DNA of 64,000 nucleotides from NCBI GenBank assembly GCA_963749415.1, contig CAVVMG010000001.1, positions 1,364,001 to 1,428,000 on the forward strand, given 5' to 3'. The position numbers were made by a program, and so were the translations under genes. Origin of the DNA: JALYNX01 sp963749415. GTDB lineage: Bacteria; Actinomycetota; Acidimicrobiia; Spongiisociales; ZC4RG35. Below are positions 35,340 to 44,359 of this stretch, one piece after another; position 1 is the first letter of the stretch, and each line of letters begins with the position of its first letter. Under the pieces are notes generated by a model. That model was not told the origin of the DNA. It did not search any database and was given only the letters and a program-made list of their open reading frames with translations.

Positions 35340-36217
35340 ACGAGGGCACAGCTCCCAAGGGCCTGGTCGATCGGTTGCTGGCCATCAACGCCATCGTGGT
35401 CTACCTCTTCCTCTATGCCCCGATCCTCGTCTTGATCGTCTTCTCGTTCAACGACAACAACAACGTTTCGATCTGGACCGAGCCCTCGCTTCGCTGGTAC
35501 GGGGAGGTCTTCCAGAACGCCACGGTGATGTCGGCGCTGCGCAACTCGCTGATTGTTGCCTTCTTCTCCACCATCGTGGCGACCGCGATCGGCACCATGC
35601 TCGCGATCTCCCTGGAGCGCTATCGCTACCGGGGACGGGGGACCCTCGACGGCCTGGCTTATCTGCCCATCATCATCCCCGACGTGACCATGGCGGTGAT
35701 GCTCCTCATCTTCTTCTTCCAGGCCTTCGGGATCATCGACAACCTGTTCGGGATCCGAATGACCACCGGCCTGCTCACCATCACCTTGGCCCACATCGCC
35801 TTCTGTATCTCGTTCGTGGCGATCGTGGTCCGGGCCCGCCTTGCCCAACTCGACGACTCCCTCGAAGAGGCCGCCGCCGATCTCTATGCGTCCCGCTGGC
35901 AGGCTTTCCGCCGGGTGACGCTTCCCCTGATCGCGCCCGGGGTGGCGGGTGGGGCCCTTCTCGCCCTGACTCTCTCGTTGGACGACGTGGTGGTGACTCA
36001 GTTCGTGTCCGGCGCCGGCTCCACCACGCTCCCGGTGTACGTGTTCGGCCTGGTTCGACGGGGTGTCACCCCGTTGATCAACGCGGTGAGCACCCTGATG
36101 CTGGTGGCGTCGATGATCCTGGTCGGGATCTCTCTGGGATTCCAGCGCGGGGCGGAAGCGCGGGGCCAGCGCCTTGCTGACCCCGAGGCCCTGAAAGCCG
36201 AGATCACCGCCGGTTGA
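35336..36217 (+). CDS. potC: Spermidine/putrescine ABC transporter permease
   Basis: This second permease has 293 residues and six predicted membrane segments. LVLIVFSFND near the N-terminus is typical of PotC, and the EAA loop reads LEEAAADLYASRWQAFRRVTLPLIAPG. GTG 35336 overlaps the potB stop (GTGA), so the in-frame extension upstream is not used. It pairs with PotB to form the channel. Confidence 0.85.
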   Translation: MNEGTAPKGLVDRLLAINAIVVYLFLYAPILVLIVFSFNDNNNVSIWTEPSLRWYGEVFQNATVMSALRNSLIVAFFSTIVATAIGTMLAISLERYRYRGRGTLDGLAYLPIIIPDVTMAVMLLIFFFQAFGIIDNLFGIRMTTGLLTITLAHIAFCISFVAIVVRARLAQLDDSLEEAAADLYASRWQAFRRVTLPLIAPGVAGGALLALTLSLDDVVVTQFVSGAGSTTLPVYVFGLVRRGVTPLINAVSTLMLVASMILVGISLGFQRGAEARGQRLADPEALKAEITAG

Positions 36218-36250
36218 GCGGGTGCGCCGACGGTCCGGCTCGACGCGGGA

Positions 36251-36256
36251 TATCCT
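36251..36256 (+). promoter_or_regulatory. Putative -10 box TATCCT for potD
   Basis: TATCCT lies 48 bases before ATG 36305 in the potC-potD gap, so potD may have its own promoter and be made in excess over the permease. Confidence 0.35.
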
Positions 36257-36304
36257 GCTCGGGTCTCAGGGCTGTGGTTGCTGACTAGATCGGGAGGACA
36301 GGAG

Positions 36305-37390
36305 ATGCCGAGATTGGCGAGAACCGTGGTCACGCTGGTCGTGCTCGCCTTGGTGATGGTCGGATGCGGCAGCAGTGGGGAGAGCACCGCCGACCCGACC
36401 GCATGCACCGAAGGGCAGGTCGACGGCGACCTCCAGCTCTACAACTGGTCGGAGTACATCGACCCCGCGCTGCTCACCGGCTTCGAGGAGGAATTCGGGG
36501 TCACTCTCACCGAGACCACATTTGACTCCAACGAGGCGATGCTCGCCTCCCTGCAGGCGGGTGTGGTTTACGACGTGATCGTCCCCTCCGACTACATGGT
36601 GGGGATCATGATCCAGCAGGGTCTGCTCAGCGAGATCAACACCACCGCGGTCCCCAACATGGCCAACCTGGCGGAGAGATTCACCGAGCTCCCCTACGAC
36701 CCGGGACCTGTCTATTCGGCGGCCTACCAATACGGCACCACCGGGCTGGGCGTGAACACGGCACTGGTTGGCGCCGACTTCCCCCAGAGCTGGAGCCTGA
36801 TCTTCGACCCGGCAGTGACATCTGCTTTCCCGGGTGGGGTTTCGGTGCTCAACGATCCCCGGGAGACGATGGGAGCCGCCCTCGAGTATCTGGGCTATTC
36901 GCTGAATGACACCGACCTGGAGCATCTCCAGGAGGCCGCCGACGTCATCACCGCAGCGAAGGATGGGATCGCAGCGTTCGATTCTGACCAATACGACGAG
37001 CAGCTGGCCAACGGTGAGGTTGCTGTGTCCCATGGCTATTCGGGGAACATGATCACTGGCTTCGCCGACGCCACAAACCCCGACGACTTCGTCTACGTCC
37101 TCCCCGAGGAAGGCGCCACGCTCTGGATCGACAACATGGTGGTCCCCACCACGGCAGAGCATCCCTGCAGCGCATTCGCCTTCATCAACTACATCCTCGA
37201 TGCGGAGAACGGGGCGACGCTGACCAACTTCAACTACTACGGGAGCCCCAACGCGGCAGCCGCCGAGTTCATCGAGCCTGAAGTGGTGGAGTTCTACGCG
37301 GCCGCCGAAGACGCAAAGCTCGAGGTCATCGCAGACCAGGGCGACTACGAGATCAACTACACCGACTACTTCGCCATCGCCAAGGGTTGA
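36305..37390 (+). CDS. potD: Spermidine/putrescine-binding lipoprotein
   Basis: This 361-residue lipoprotein catches polyamines for PotABC. The signal ends in the lipobox VMVGCGSS. LQLYNWSEYIDPALLTGFEEEFG is the hallmark PotD/PotF start, followed by YDVIVPSDYM and GLMYWIDN-like LWIDNMVVP. ATG 36305 has GGGAGGACAGGAG upstream. A strong terminator follows the stop codon. Confidence 0.88.
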   Translation: MPRLARTVVTLVVLALVMVGCGSSGESTADPTACTEGQVDGDLQLYNWSEYIDPALLTGFEEEFGVTLTETTFDSNEAMLASLQAGVVYDVIVPSDYMVGIMIQQGLLSEINTTAVPNMANLAERFTELPYDPGPVYSAAYQYGTTGLGVNTALVGADFPQSWSLIFDPAVTSAFPGGVSVLNDPRETMGAALEYLGYSLNDTDLEHLQEAADVITAAKDGIAAFDSDQYDEQLANGEVAVSHGYSGNMITGFADATNPDDFVYVLPEEGATLWIDNMVVPTTAEHPCSAFAFINYILDAENGATLTNFNYYGSPNAAAAEFIEPEVVEFYAAAEDAKLEVIADQGDYEINYTDYFAIAKG

Positions 37391-37396
37391 TTCAGC

Positions 37397-37425
37397 GATT
37401 GGGGCTCCACCGAGGAGCCCCAATC
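37397..37425. terminator. Strong hairpin terminator between potD and the DUF4349 gene
   Basis: A perfect 12-bp stem (37397-37408 with 37414-37425, loop ACCGA) sits in the 36-base gap between two convergent genes. Both are likely to stop here, although the T-tract after it is short on the plus strand (CATTT). Confidence 0.75.
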
Positions 37426-37426
37426 G

Positions 37427-38384
37427 TCATTTGTCGCTGCCCGGAAGCACCGGTGGGATCGGCTCCGGAGCCGGTCTCGGCTCGCTCCGCGGATGGCGCT
37501 TCCGCCACCAGCGGTAGATCAGGAAGATCACCAGGATGGGGAGGCCCAGGGTGAGGATCAACAGGGGCAGGGTGTAGATCACGAAGTTGATCGCCCAGTC
37601 GGCGAAGTCCTGAAGGCCGCTCACCAGGTTGCGCAACGATTCCCGCGCCACCTCGAGGGGCACCCATTCCTCTTCGACGATGGGCACGGCCTCGGCGGTG
37701 GGGGCGAGATGGACGTCGAGTGTGGCCAGGGAGACCACGTCTTGCAGGTAGTTGAGCTGGCCCTGAAGCAACTCGATCTCCCCACGGACCCTCGCCACCT
37801 CGTTGAACACCGTGAGCAACTTGGCCGGGTCGGCGTCGGGCTGTTCCCTGACCTCGGCGAGCAAGGCGACCAACTCAACTTCCAGAGCTTGGAGGTTGGT
37901 GAGCCTCGCCTCGAGATCGACGAACTGCTCGGTGACGTCCTGCGCATCCTGGGACTCGGTCACCACCTCGTCCACGGAATCCTTGATGGTGGTCATCACC
38001 GAGTTGAGCTCGTCGGAGGGCACCCGGAGTGTCATCGTCACCTCTGGCTGGTCGTCCTCGTTGCTCACCGGATGGACCGTGGCGTTGGACACGAAGCCAC
38101 CGACACCCTCCACCAAAGCCACGATCTCCTCGAAGGTGGCCCGGGTGTCTGCGTCCTCCAGCACGAGGCTGGCAGCGCGGATCACCTGTCGGTCGGCTGT
38201 CCGGGAATTCACCGGGCGCCGGCGCCTCTGCGGCACCGGCCACCGTGGTGACCGCGGCGGAGTCGTCGCCCCCGCCGAGGCCGTCTGAGACCTCGGAGAA
38301 CGACTCCGAGACCGCGTCCCCGGAGTCTCCGGCGCAGGCACCCAGAATCAGGCCCAGGGCCAGGATCAGTGTCAATCGTTTCAT
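37427..38384 (-). pseudogene. DUF4349 lipoprotein, interrupted by a +1 frameshift
   Basis: The N-terminal part (ATG 38384, AGAGGA upstream) encodes a lipoprotein signal with lipobox LILGACAG and an Asp/Gly-rich linker ending APAPGEFPDS. The DUF4349 domain follows in another frame from VNSRTADRQVIRAASLVLED, with a coiled-coil (TEQFVDLEARLTNLQALEVELVALLAEV) and a C-terminal membrane segment. Deleting one base at about 38213-38216 (in CGGG) joins them as APVNSRTADRQ. It may be an intact gene with a sequence error. Function of DUF4349 is unknown. Confidence 0.75.
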
Positions 38385-38454
38385 CGTTGTCCTCTCTTGA
38401 TCAGCCTTGCGGCTTGGCGGTTGGACGCAAGCGGAAAGAAGATCAGTTCCCGGG

Positions 38455-38460
38455 TAGCGT
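38455..38460 (+). promoter_or_regulatory. Putative -10 box TAGCGT, 6 bases before ATG 38467
   Basis: The 6-base spacing and absence of a Shine-Dalgarno site suggest a leaderless transcript for the C45 peptidase gene. Confidence 0.4.
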
Positions 38461-38466
38461 TTCGGC

Positions 38467-39498
38467 ATGACCGTCGGGCCGCTTCGCGTCCTCGAGATCT
38501 ACGGCGATCCCGGCGACTTCGGGCGCACCCACGGTGAGACATGCGCCGATCTCATCGAGTCCTACCTCGGCGACCGGCTCGGGCTCTCCGCCGATGCGAC
38601 CTGGTCCGGCCGGTCAACAGACCCCGACCTGGTGCTCTCGCTGGCCGAGGCCACCCTCCCCTTCCATCTCTCCTATTCGCCGAGCCTCTACGAAGAGATG
38701 GAGACGCTCGCCGATGCCGCGGGAATCAGCCCCGCCCAGGCCGTGGTCGTCGGGGGGTTCACCGATCTGGTCGATGTGGTGCGAGCCCGCACCGGTGACG
38801 CCCCCGTTGAAGACGACTGCACGGCGGTGCTCAACCCGGCGCAGCGGGTGCTGGCCCAGACCTGGGACATGCACGCTTCGGCGGTCGCCTACGTCCTGTT
38901 CCTCAAGTTGGACCCGATCATCGGCCCCGCGGTCCTGGTCCAGACGACGGCCGGATGCCTCGGTCAGATCGGGATGAACGAGGCCGGGATCGCTATCGGG
39001 ATCAACAACCTCACTGCCCATGGCAAACCCGGGGTCACCTGGCCGTTCGTGGTTCGCAAAGCGCTGCAGCAGACCGACCTCGATGCTGCCATCGAAGCCG
39101 TCCTCGAGGCCAACCTCGCCGGCGGCCACAACTTCCTATTGATGGGACCCGATGGTGACGGAGCCAACATCGAGGCGATGCCCGGCTCCAGCAAGGTGAC
39201 AAGGGTGAGCCATGAGCCCTTCGTCCACACCAATCATTGTCTCGACGACTCCACCAAGAGCGAGGAGTCGGAGCGAGCTCCCGAACTGGTGGCGAGCAGC
39301 CAAACCCGGCTGGAGCGAGGACTGGACCTGGCTTTCGATCTCGACGGGTTCTTTGCCGAGCCTGCCATCGCCCGACGCGCCACCGAGCCCCACGGCGTGG
39401 CCACCTGCGGGGCGGTGACCATGTACCCAGCGGAGCGCCGCATGGAGACCGTATGGGGGGTGCCCGGGGACCGACCCTGGGAGACCTTCCAGCTGTGA
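38467..39498 (+). CDS. C45-family autoproteolytic acyltransferase/hydrolase
   Basis: This protein of 343 residues resembles peptidase family C45 (isopenicillin acyltransferase-like). Members cut themselves before a Cys that becomes the N-terminal nucleophile; Cys118 in VEDDCTAVL is the candidate. Also seen are AQTWDMHASAVAYV, GCLGQIGMNEAGIAIGINNL and FVHTNHCLDD. They hydrolyse or exchange amide-linked acyl groups. The gene overlaps an acetyltransferase gene (GTGA), suggesting they work on related N-acyl amines. The substrate is unknown. Confidence 0.78.
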   Translation: MTVGPLRVLEIYGDPGDFGRTHGETCADLIESYLGDRLGLSADATWSGRSTDPDLVLSLAEATLPFHLSYSPSLYEEMETLADAAGISPAQAVVVGGFTDLVDVVRARTGDAPVEDDCTAVLNPAQRVLAQTWDMHASAVAYVLFLKLDPIIGPAVLVQTTAGCLGQIGMNEAGIAIGINNLTAHGKPGVTWPFVVRKALQQTDLDAAIEAVLEANLAGGHNFLLMGPDGDGANIEAMPGSSKVTRVSHEPFVHTNHCLDDSTKSEESERAPELVASSQTRLERGLDLAFDLDGFFAEPAIARRATEPHGVATCGAVTMYPAERRMETVWGVPGDRPWETFQL

Positions 39499-40133
39499 AC
39501 GAGGTCACGATCGTCAACCTCGAGGCGGGGATGGCTCCGGAGTTGGAGCAGATCGAGCTCACATGCTTCCCGATGGCAAATCCCGACGACCTTCTGTCCG
39601 AGGCCGACATCAGGGCATATGCGGAGACTTTTCCCGAGGGCTACTTCGTGGCCATGGTCGATGGCAAGCCGGTGGGGATGGGGGCCGGCATCTACCTCGA
39701 CTTCGACTTCTCCCATCCCCAGCACACGATCGCCGAGGTCACCGGAGACCATCAGTGTCAGAACCATGATCCGGATGGCGAGTGGTACTACGGGACCGAC
39801 ATGACGGTCCTGCCCGAGTACCGGGGGCGGGGCATCGGCAAGATGCTCTACGAGGTGCGCAAGGCTCTGGTCAGGGACGCGGGGAAGCGGGGGATCATCG
39901 CCGGCGGCGCCCTGCCCGGCTACTTCGACCACAAGGGGGAGATGTCGATTCACGAGTACGTCGCCAAGGTGATTTCCGGGGAGTTGACCGACCCCACGCT
40001 CACCTTTCAGATGTCTCAGGGATTCGAAGTCCGGGGAATGCTGGAGAACTACATCGAGGACGAGTCGGACGACGGGTGGGCAGCCCTCATCGTGTGGGAG
40101 AACCCGGATTTCTCCCCCCAGCGAACGCAGTGA
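39495..40133 (+). CDS. GNAT-family N-acetyltransferase
   Basis: This 212-residue protein has the GNAT acetyl-CoA-binding signature DMTVLPEYRGRGIGKMLYEVRKAL. The N-terminal half carries an acidic segment (ELEQIELTCFPMANPDDLLSEAD). GTG 39495 overlaps the C45 gene's stop (GTGA). The last codons (SPQRTQ and stop) lie inside a palindromic repeat copy at 40110, so the C-terminus may have been shaped by that insertion. A polyamine or amino-acid substrate is possible from context only. Confidence 0.75.
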   Translation: MNEVTIVNLEAGMAPELEQIELTCFPMANPDDLLSEADIRAYAETFPEGYFVAMVDGKPVGMGAGIYLDFDFSHPQHTIAEVTGDHQCQNHDPDGEWYYGTDMTVLPEYRGRGIGKMLYEVRKALVRDAGKRGIIAGGALPGYFDHKGEMSIHEYVAKVISGELTDPTLTFQMSQGFEVRGMLENYIEDESDDGWAALIVWENPDFSPQRTQ

Positions 40134-40169
40134 GCGTTGGGGGGAGTACCCCGAAGGGGGGAGGGGGGC
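40110..40169 (+). repeat. Palindromic interspersed repeat, copy A
   Basis: This 60-base element begins TTCTCCCCCCAGCGAACG, returns as CGTTGGGGGGAG to form a hairpin, and ends GGAGGGGGGC. Related copies lie at 42767-42828 (opposite strand) and 53317-53375. It overlaps the end of the acetyltransferase gene. Confidence 0.75.
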
Positions 40170-40182
40170 ATGCTTGCAACCT

Positions 40183-41193
40183 TCAGGCCTCGCCTGAAGT
40201 CTTCCTTTCTGCCATCCCGTTGAGCACCTCCAGTACCACCCGGTTCGCCAGGTAGGCAGTCTGCTCCCCGGGTCCGTCGTACGGCGGCGAAACCTCGACG
40301 ATGTCGGCACCGAGAACGTTCAGGTCTCTCGCCAGGCGGCGAACTGTGTCGAGCAACTCGCGGGAGTTGAGACCCCCGGGCTCAGGAGTCCCGGTCCCCG
40401 GCGCCAACCCTGGGTCGACCACGTCGATGTCGACTGAGATGAAGACTCCCTTTGCCCCACCTTCGAGGGAATAGGCGACGGCTTCATCCACGACCTCGGT
40501 CAGGCCCCGATCCACGATCTCGTTCATCAGGTAGGAGCGCATCTTCTGCTCCTTCATCCATTGCATGACCTCGGGCTCGGGCCAATACCCGCGGAGGCCG
40601 ATCTGCACGAACCTGTGACCGGGAACCGCGCCCGACTCGATGAGCCTTCGCATGGGCGTCCCATGCCCGTAAAGCGATCCGTTCTGGATGAAGCCGGTGT
40701 CGGCGTGGGCGTCGAAGTGGATCAGAGCCACCTCCCCGAACCCATGGACTCTGGCCACGCCCAGAGCGTCCGGCCAGGTGATCGTGTGGTCGCCCCCGAG
40801 GACGATCGGGACCTTGTCCGCCGCCGAGACGGTCTCCACGACATCGGCGATCCTCTCGATCGACAGGTCGAGGTCGCCGGGCCTGACATAGACGTCCCCG
40901 ATGTCGACCACGCCGAGCACCTCGAAAGGGTCGAGCCCGGTGGGCAGGTGTGGCCGATAGCCGTCCATGGCTCCGTAGTCCGCCTCCCTGATGGCTCGAG
41001 GGCCGAACCTGGCCCCGGGCCGGTAGGTGGTGCCCCAGTCGAAGGGCGCCCCGAGGATCACCACCCGAGCGTCGCCCATGTCCTCCATCGTCACGGCCGG
41101 GATTCCCAAAAACGATGTCCTCGAGGCAAAGGAGAGATACTCGGCGGAGGCGAATGGGATCTCGGTTCTCCGCTGCTCGTAGGGGGTGTACAT
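40183..41193 (-). CDS. speB: Agmatinase (ureohydrolase family)
   Basis: This enzyme of 336 residues would hydrolyse agmatine to putrescine and urea. The manganese ligands are visible in VLGGDHTITWP, IHFDAHADTGF and SVDIDVVDPGLAPGTGTPEPGG. Other guanidino compounds are possible substrates in this family. It is divergent from the MFS gene, with a shared 42-base promoter gap, and fits the surrounding polyamine genes. Confidence 0.85.
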   Translation of the reverse strand: MYTPYEQRRTEIPFASAEYLSFASRTSFLGIPAVTMEDMGDARVVILGAPFDWGTTYRPGARFGPRAIREADYGAMDGYRPHLPTGLDPFEVLGVVDIGDVYVRPGDLDLSIERIADVVETVSAADKVPIVLGGDHTITWPDALGVARVHGFGEVALIHFDAHADTGFIQNGSLYGHGTPMRRLIESGAVPGHRFVQIGLRGYWPEPEVMQWMKEQKMRSYLMNEIVDRGLTEVVDEAVAYSLEGGAKGVFISVDIDVVDPGLAPGTGTPEPGGLNSRELLDTVRRLARDLNVLGADIVEVSPPYDGPGEQTAYLANRVVLEVLNGMAERKTSGEA

Positions 41194-41202
41194 CGGGATC
41201 GT

Positions 41203-41209
41203 TACGCTA
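41203..41209. promoter_or_regulatory. Back-to-back -10 boxes TACGCT/TAGCGT
   Basis: TACGCT (41203-41208) reads toward the MFS gene, 6 bases before GTG 41215. On the other strand TAGCGT (41209-41204) reads toward agmatinase, 10 bases before its ATG. The two boxes overlap inside GTTACGCTAAC. Confidence 0.45.
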
Positions 41210-41214
41210 ACTGG

Positions 41215-42505
41215 GTGGCCGTCCCAGGGTTAGACATGACGCCCGAGCGTGTGGTGCGGACCTACATCGTCCTCACCATCCTGCAAACTCTTGCCGCTTC
41301 CCTGATCTGGGGTGTCAACACCCTGTTCCTGCTCGACGCCGGGTCTGAGCCTCACCGAAGCTTTCGTCGCCAACGCCGCGTTCACCGCCGGGATGGTGAT
41401 CTTCGAAGTGCCAACCGGGGTCGTGGCCGACACTTTCGGCCGCCGAATCTCGTTCATCCTTGGTGCCGCCACCCTGCTCGTGACCACGGCGGCCTATTTG
41501 GGGCTCTGGTACATCGAGGCCGGTATCTGGTGGTGGGTCCTGGTCTCCGCCCTCATCGGCCTCGGATTCACTTTCTTCTCGGGCGCCACCGAGGCCTGGC
41601 TGGTCGATGCCTTGGATGCGACCGGGTTCCAGGGGAACAAGGAGACGGTTTTCGGGAGAGGGCAGACGGTGACCGGGGCCGCGATGCTGGTCGGCACCAT
41701 CGCGGGCGGCTTCTTGGGACAGGTCAGCCTCGGCCTTCCCTACATCGCTCGCTCGCTGCTCCTGGGCGCGGTGATCGTTGCGGCCTGGTTGTGGATGCAC
41801 GATCTCGGCTACGAGCCGGTCCGGGGAGTGGCGGTGGGAAAGCAGGTGCGGAGCCTGCTCCGGGCATCGGTGCGCCATGGCTTCGGCAACCCGCCAGTGA
41901 GGATGTTCATGCTGGCGGCCCCGTTCGCGGCTGGAGTCGGGATTTGGGTGTTCTATGCGTTCCAGCCGTATCTGTTGGAGTTGTTCGGTGATCCCAACGC
42001 CACGTATCTCTCGGGAATCGCCGCCGCAGTCTTCGCGCTGGCTCAGATCGTCGGGGGATCGTCGGTTGGCCTCGCCCGCAAGGTATTCGCCACCCGGACC
42101 GGGGTCATGACCGTCTCGGTGGTGATCGGATCGCTGGCACTGGTTGGGGTCGGGCTTGCCGAGATGCTGGAGATCCCAATTGGATTCTGGGTGGCCATCG
42201 CCCTCCTCACGGTTACCTCCCTCGTCACCGCCGTCGCCTTCCCGATGCAACAGGCGTACATGAACGACTGCATCCCCTCCGAGCAACGGGCCACTGTCCT
42301 CTCCTTCGCCTCTCTGATGGGAAGCGCCGGTGGCGTCGTCGCCCAACCCGCGTTGGGCCGTGTGGCCGACGTCTACTCGCTGGGCACCGCCTACGTGGTG
42401 GCGGGAGTGGTGTCTGCGATCAGATTCCCATTCATCCTCGCGGTGCGTCGGATGCACCTTCCCGCCGACAATGTCGCCCGGCCCACCCCGACCGTCGCCG
42501 GCTGA
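41215..42505 (+). pseudogene. MFS transporter, interrupted by a +1 frameshift
   Basis: The first segment (start GTG 41215 or ATG 41236) encodes ERVVRTYIVLTILQTLAASL and reaches LFLLDAG at about 41343. The remainder continues in another frame as LSLTEAFVANAAFTAGMVIFE and FEVPTGVVADTFGRR, a typical MFS loop. Removing one base near 41341-41345 (gggTctg) joins them as LDAGLSLTEAF, giving about 12 membrane segments and normal length. Substrate is unknown; the neighbours suggest an amine or metabolite exporter. Confidence 0.78.
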
Positions 42506-42525
42506 CCTGGCATGATGGAACGACC

Positions 42526-42738
42526 GTGAAGGAACACCACAGCGAGCTCATGGGGAAGGCGATCATCAAAGGGGTCATCATCGGGCTGCCCGTGGTGCTG
42601 GTCTTCCTCACCATTTCCATCTGGCTGATCACAGATCTCGACTGGTTCGACTCCTTCGCCACTGCGCTGTTGCCCGGAATCCTGCTCGGGGCATTCGGCG
42701 GCGGCTTTGCCGGGATGTCGATGACGATGGAGGAGTAG
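42526..42738 (+). CDS. Small two-helix membrane protein
   Basis: This 70-residue protein starts at GTG 42526 and has two membrane segments (GVIIGLPVVLVFLTISIWLI and LLPGILLGAFGGGFAGM) and a charged N-terminus. I do not recognise it. A hairpin overlapping its stop (GGGGAG with CTCCCC) precedes repeat copy B. Confidence 0.55.
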   Translation: MKEHHSELMGKAIIKGVIIGLPVVLVFLTISIWLITDLDWFDSFATALLPGILLGAFGGGFAGMSMTMEE

Positions 42739-42766
42739 GGGAGTTTCCTCCCCCATCGCCTGCGGC

Positions 42767-42828
42767 GCCCCCCTCCCCGGCTCCGCCGGCACTCCCCCCA
42801 ACGCTCTCTCCGTTCGCTGGGGGGAGAA
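42767..42828 (-). repeat. Palindromic interspersed repeat, copy B
   Basis: This 62-base copy reads on the minus strand as TTCTCCCCCCAGCGAACG ... GAGCGTTGGGGGGAG ... GGAGGGGGGC, with an extra hairpin GCCGGCGGAGCCGG inside. It lies between the small membrane protein and the convergent aldehyde dehydrogenase stop. Confidence 0.75.
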
Positions 42829-42832
42829 ACGG

Positions 42833-44269
42833 CTACTCCTCCCGGAGCACGAACACCACTGTCTGCAGGTCGGTGAACTCCTCGATTCGCTGCCGCCCCC
42901 AACCGGTGTCGGTGCCGGCGGCGCCGCCGAACGGCTGGAAGGTCTCCCAGAGGTCGGTCGAGTCGTTGACGATGACAGTTCCGGAGCGAATCCGGTCGGC
43001 GTACCAGAACGCCTTGCTCAGGTCGTTGGTGAAGACCGCTGCCTGCAGCCCGAGGTGGGTCCGGTTGGCGACACCGACTGCGTCGTCGTCATCCTTGGCG
43101 CTGAGGATGGGGAGCACCGGGCCGAACGACTCCTCCTGGGACACCTCCGAGCTCTCGGGGACCTTGTCGAGGACCGTGAACTGGTAGTAGAGGTCGGTGG
43201 GAAAACCCGCTGCCCGACCTCCACCCATCAACAGCTCGGCACCCTTTTCCACCGCGTCGGCGATGTGACGGTCCATCTTGGCGGCGGTCGGCTCGTTGTT
43301 GAGCGGGCCCATGTTGGTGCCGGAATCGAACGGGTCGCCCAACCGCACTTCCTGGGCAGCCTTCAGGGACGCCTCGACGAACTCGTCGTGCACATCGTCG
43401 ACCACGATCACCCGCTCGGTAGCGACACAGACCTGGCCGGCGTTGTAGTAGGCGCCATATACCGCGGCCTGGGCGGCCTTGGTGATGTCGGCGTCGGAGG
43501 TGACGACCGTCGGCCCGTTGCCCGACATCTCCATGATCGAGCGTTTCAGGCCCATGGCGGCCACGATCTTCTTCCCGGTTGCCGACGAGCCGGTGAACCC
43601 GATCGCGTCGACGCCGTCGTGGGTCACCAGGCGGGTCCCGATGTCACCGTCACCGGGGATCACCGAGATCGCCCCCTTGGGTACACCCGCCTCCTCGAAG
43701 ACCTTGGCCATCTCCAGCAGCGCCCAGGACGTGAACTCGGGCGGCTTGACGATCACCGCGTTCCCGGTGGCGAGCCCGGGCCCCACGTATTCCATTGGGA
43801 TCATCACCGGGAAGTTCCACGGGGTGATGGCCACCCACACTCCCACGGGGCGGCGCACCGTGAACATGCGGCGGTGTCGGGCGGTGGTCGGGATCAGCTC
43901 GCCCTTGAGCCTCTTCACGTCCTCGGCCGCGATTTGGAAGTAGTCGCCGGACTCGGCGATGTCGTCGATCGCCTCCGCCTCGTATGGCTTTCCCTGCTCG
44001 GTGCTGAGTATCCGGGCCACCTCTTCGACCTGGTCCTGCCACAGGTCGTAGATCCGGAGACACAGCTCCGCCCTCTCGAATGCGGTCCAGTGCCGCATCT
44101 CTTCGGTGGCTTCGCGGGCGCCGGCGACTGCGCGATCGATGTCGGTGGGGGAAGCCTTGGGCACGTTGTAGATGTGCTCACCAGTCGACGGGGAGCGCAC
44201 TTCGTAATGCTCGTCGCCCGTGCCCTCGGTCCACTCACCGGCGACGAACAGCTTGAGATCGGTGGCCAT
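42833..44269 (-). CDS. NAD(P)-dependent aldehyde dehydrogenase
   Basis: This 478-residue enzyme oxidises an aldehyde to an acid. It has the coenzyme-binding loop FTGSSATGKKI, the general-base segment IMEMSGNGPTVV and the catalytic cysteine in GQVCVATERV. The usual ELGG sequence is EMSGNG here. With aminotransferases and polyamine uptake next door, an aminoaldehyde or succinate semialdehyde is a plausible substrate, but this is inferred. TACCGT lies 7 bases before the ATG. Confidence 0.85.
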   Translation of the reverse strand: MATDLKLFVAGEWTEGTGDEHYEVRSPSTGEHIYNVPKASPTDIDRAVAGAREATEEMRHWTAFERAELCLRIYDLWQDQVEEVARILSTEQGKPYEAEAIDDIAESGDYFQIAAEDVKRLKGELIPTTARHRRMFTVRRPVGVWVAITPWNFPVMIPMEYVGPGLATGNAVIVKPPEFTSWALLEMAKVFEEAGVPKGAISVIPGDGDIGTRLVTHDGVDAIGFTGSSATGKKIVAAMGLKRSIMEMSGNGPTVVTSDADITKAAQAAVYGAYYNAGQVCVATERVIVVDDVHDEFVEASLKAAQEVRLGDPFDSGTNMGPLNNEPTAAKMDRHIADAVEKGAELLMGGGRAAGFPTDLYYQFTVLDKVPESSEVSQEESFGPVLPILSAKDDDDAVGVANRTHLGLQAAVFTNDLSKAFWYADRIRSGTVIVNDSTDLWETFQPFGGAAGTDTGWGRQRIEEFTDLQTVVFVLREE

Positions 44270-44276
44270 GGCGAGG

Positions 44277-44282
44277 ACGGTA
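44277..44282 (-). promoter_or_regulatory. Putative -10 box TACCGT, 7 bases before ATG 44269
   Basis: The spacing fits a leaderless transcript for the aldehyde dehydrogenase gene. Confidence 0.4.
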
Positions 44283-44359
44283 GTCCCCCACCAGAGTCCT
44301 CACATTTGAGACTTCGAGACCATGAATAGGTACCGTCAAGGGTCGAAGAGGAGTGAGAG

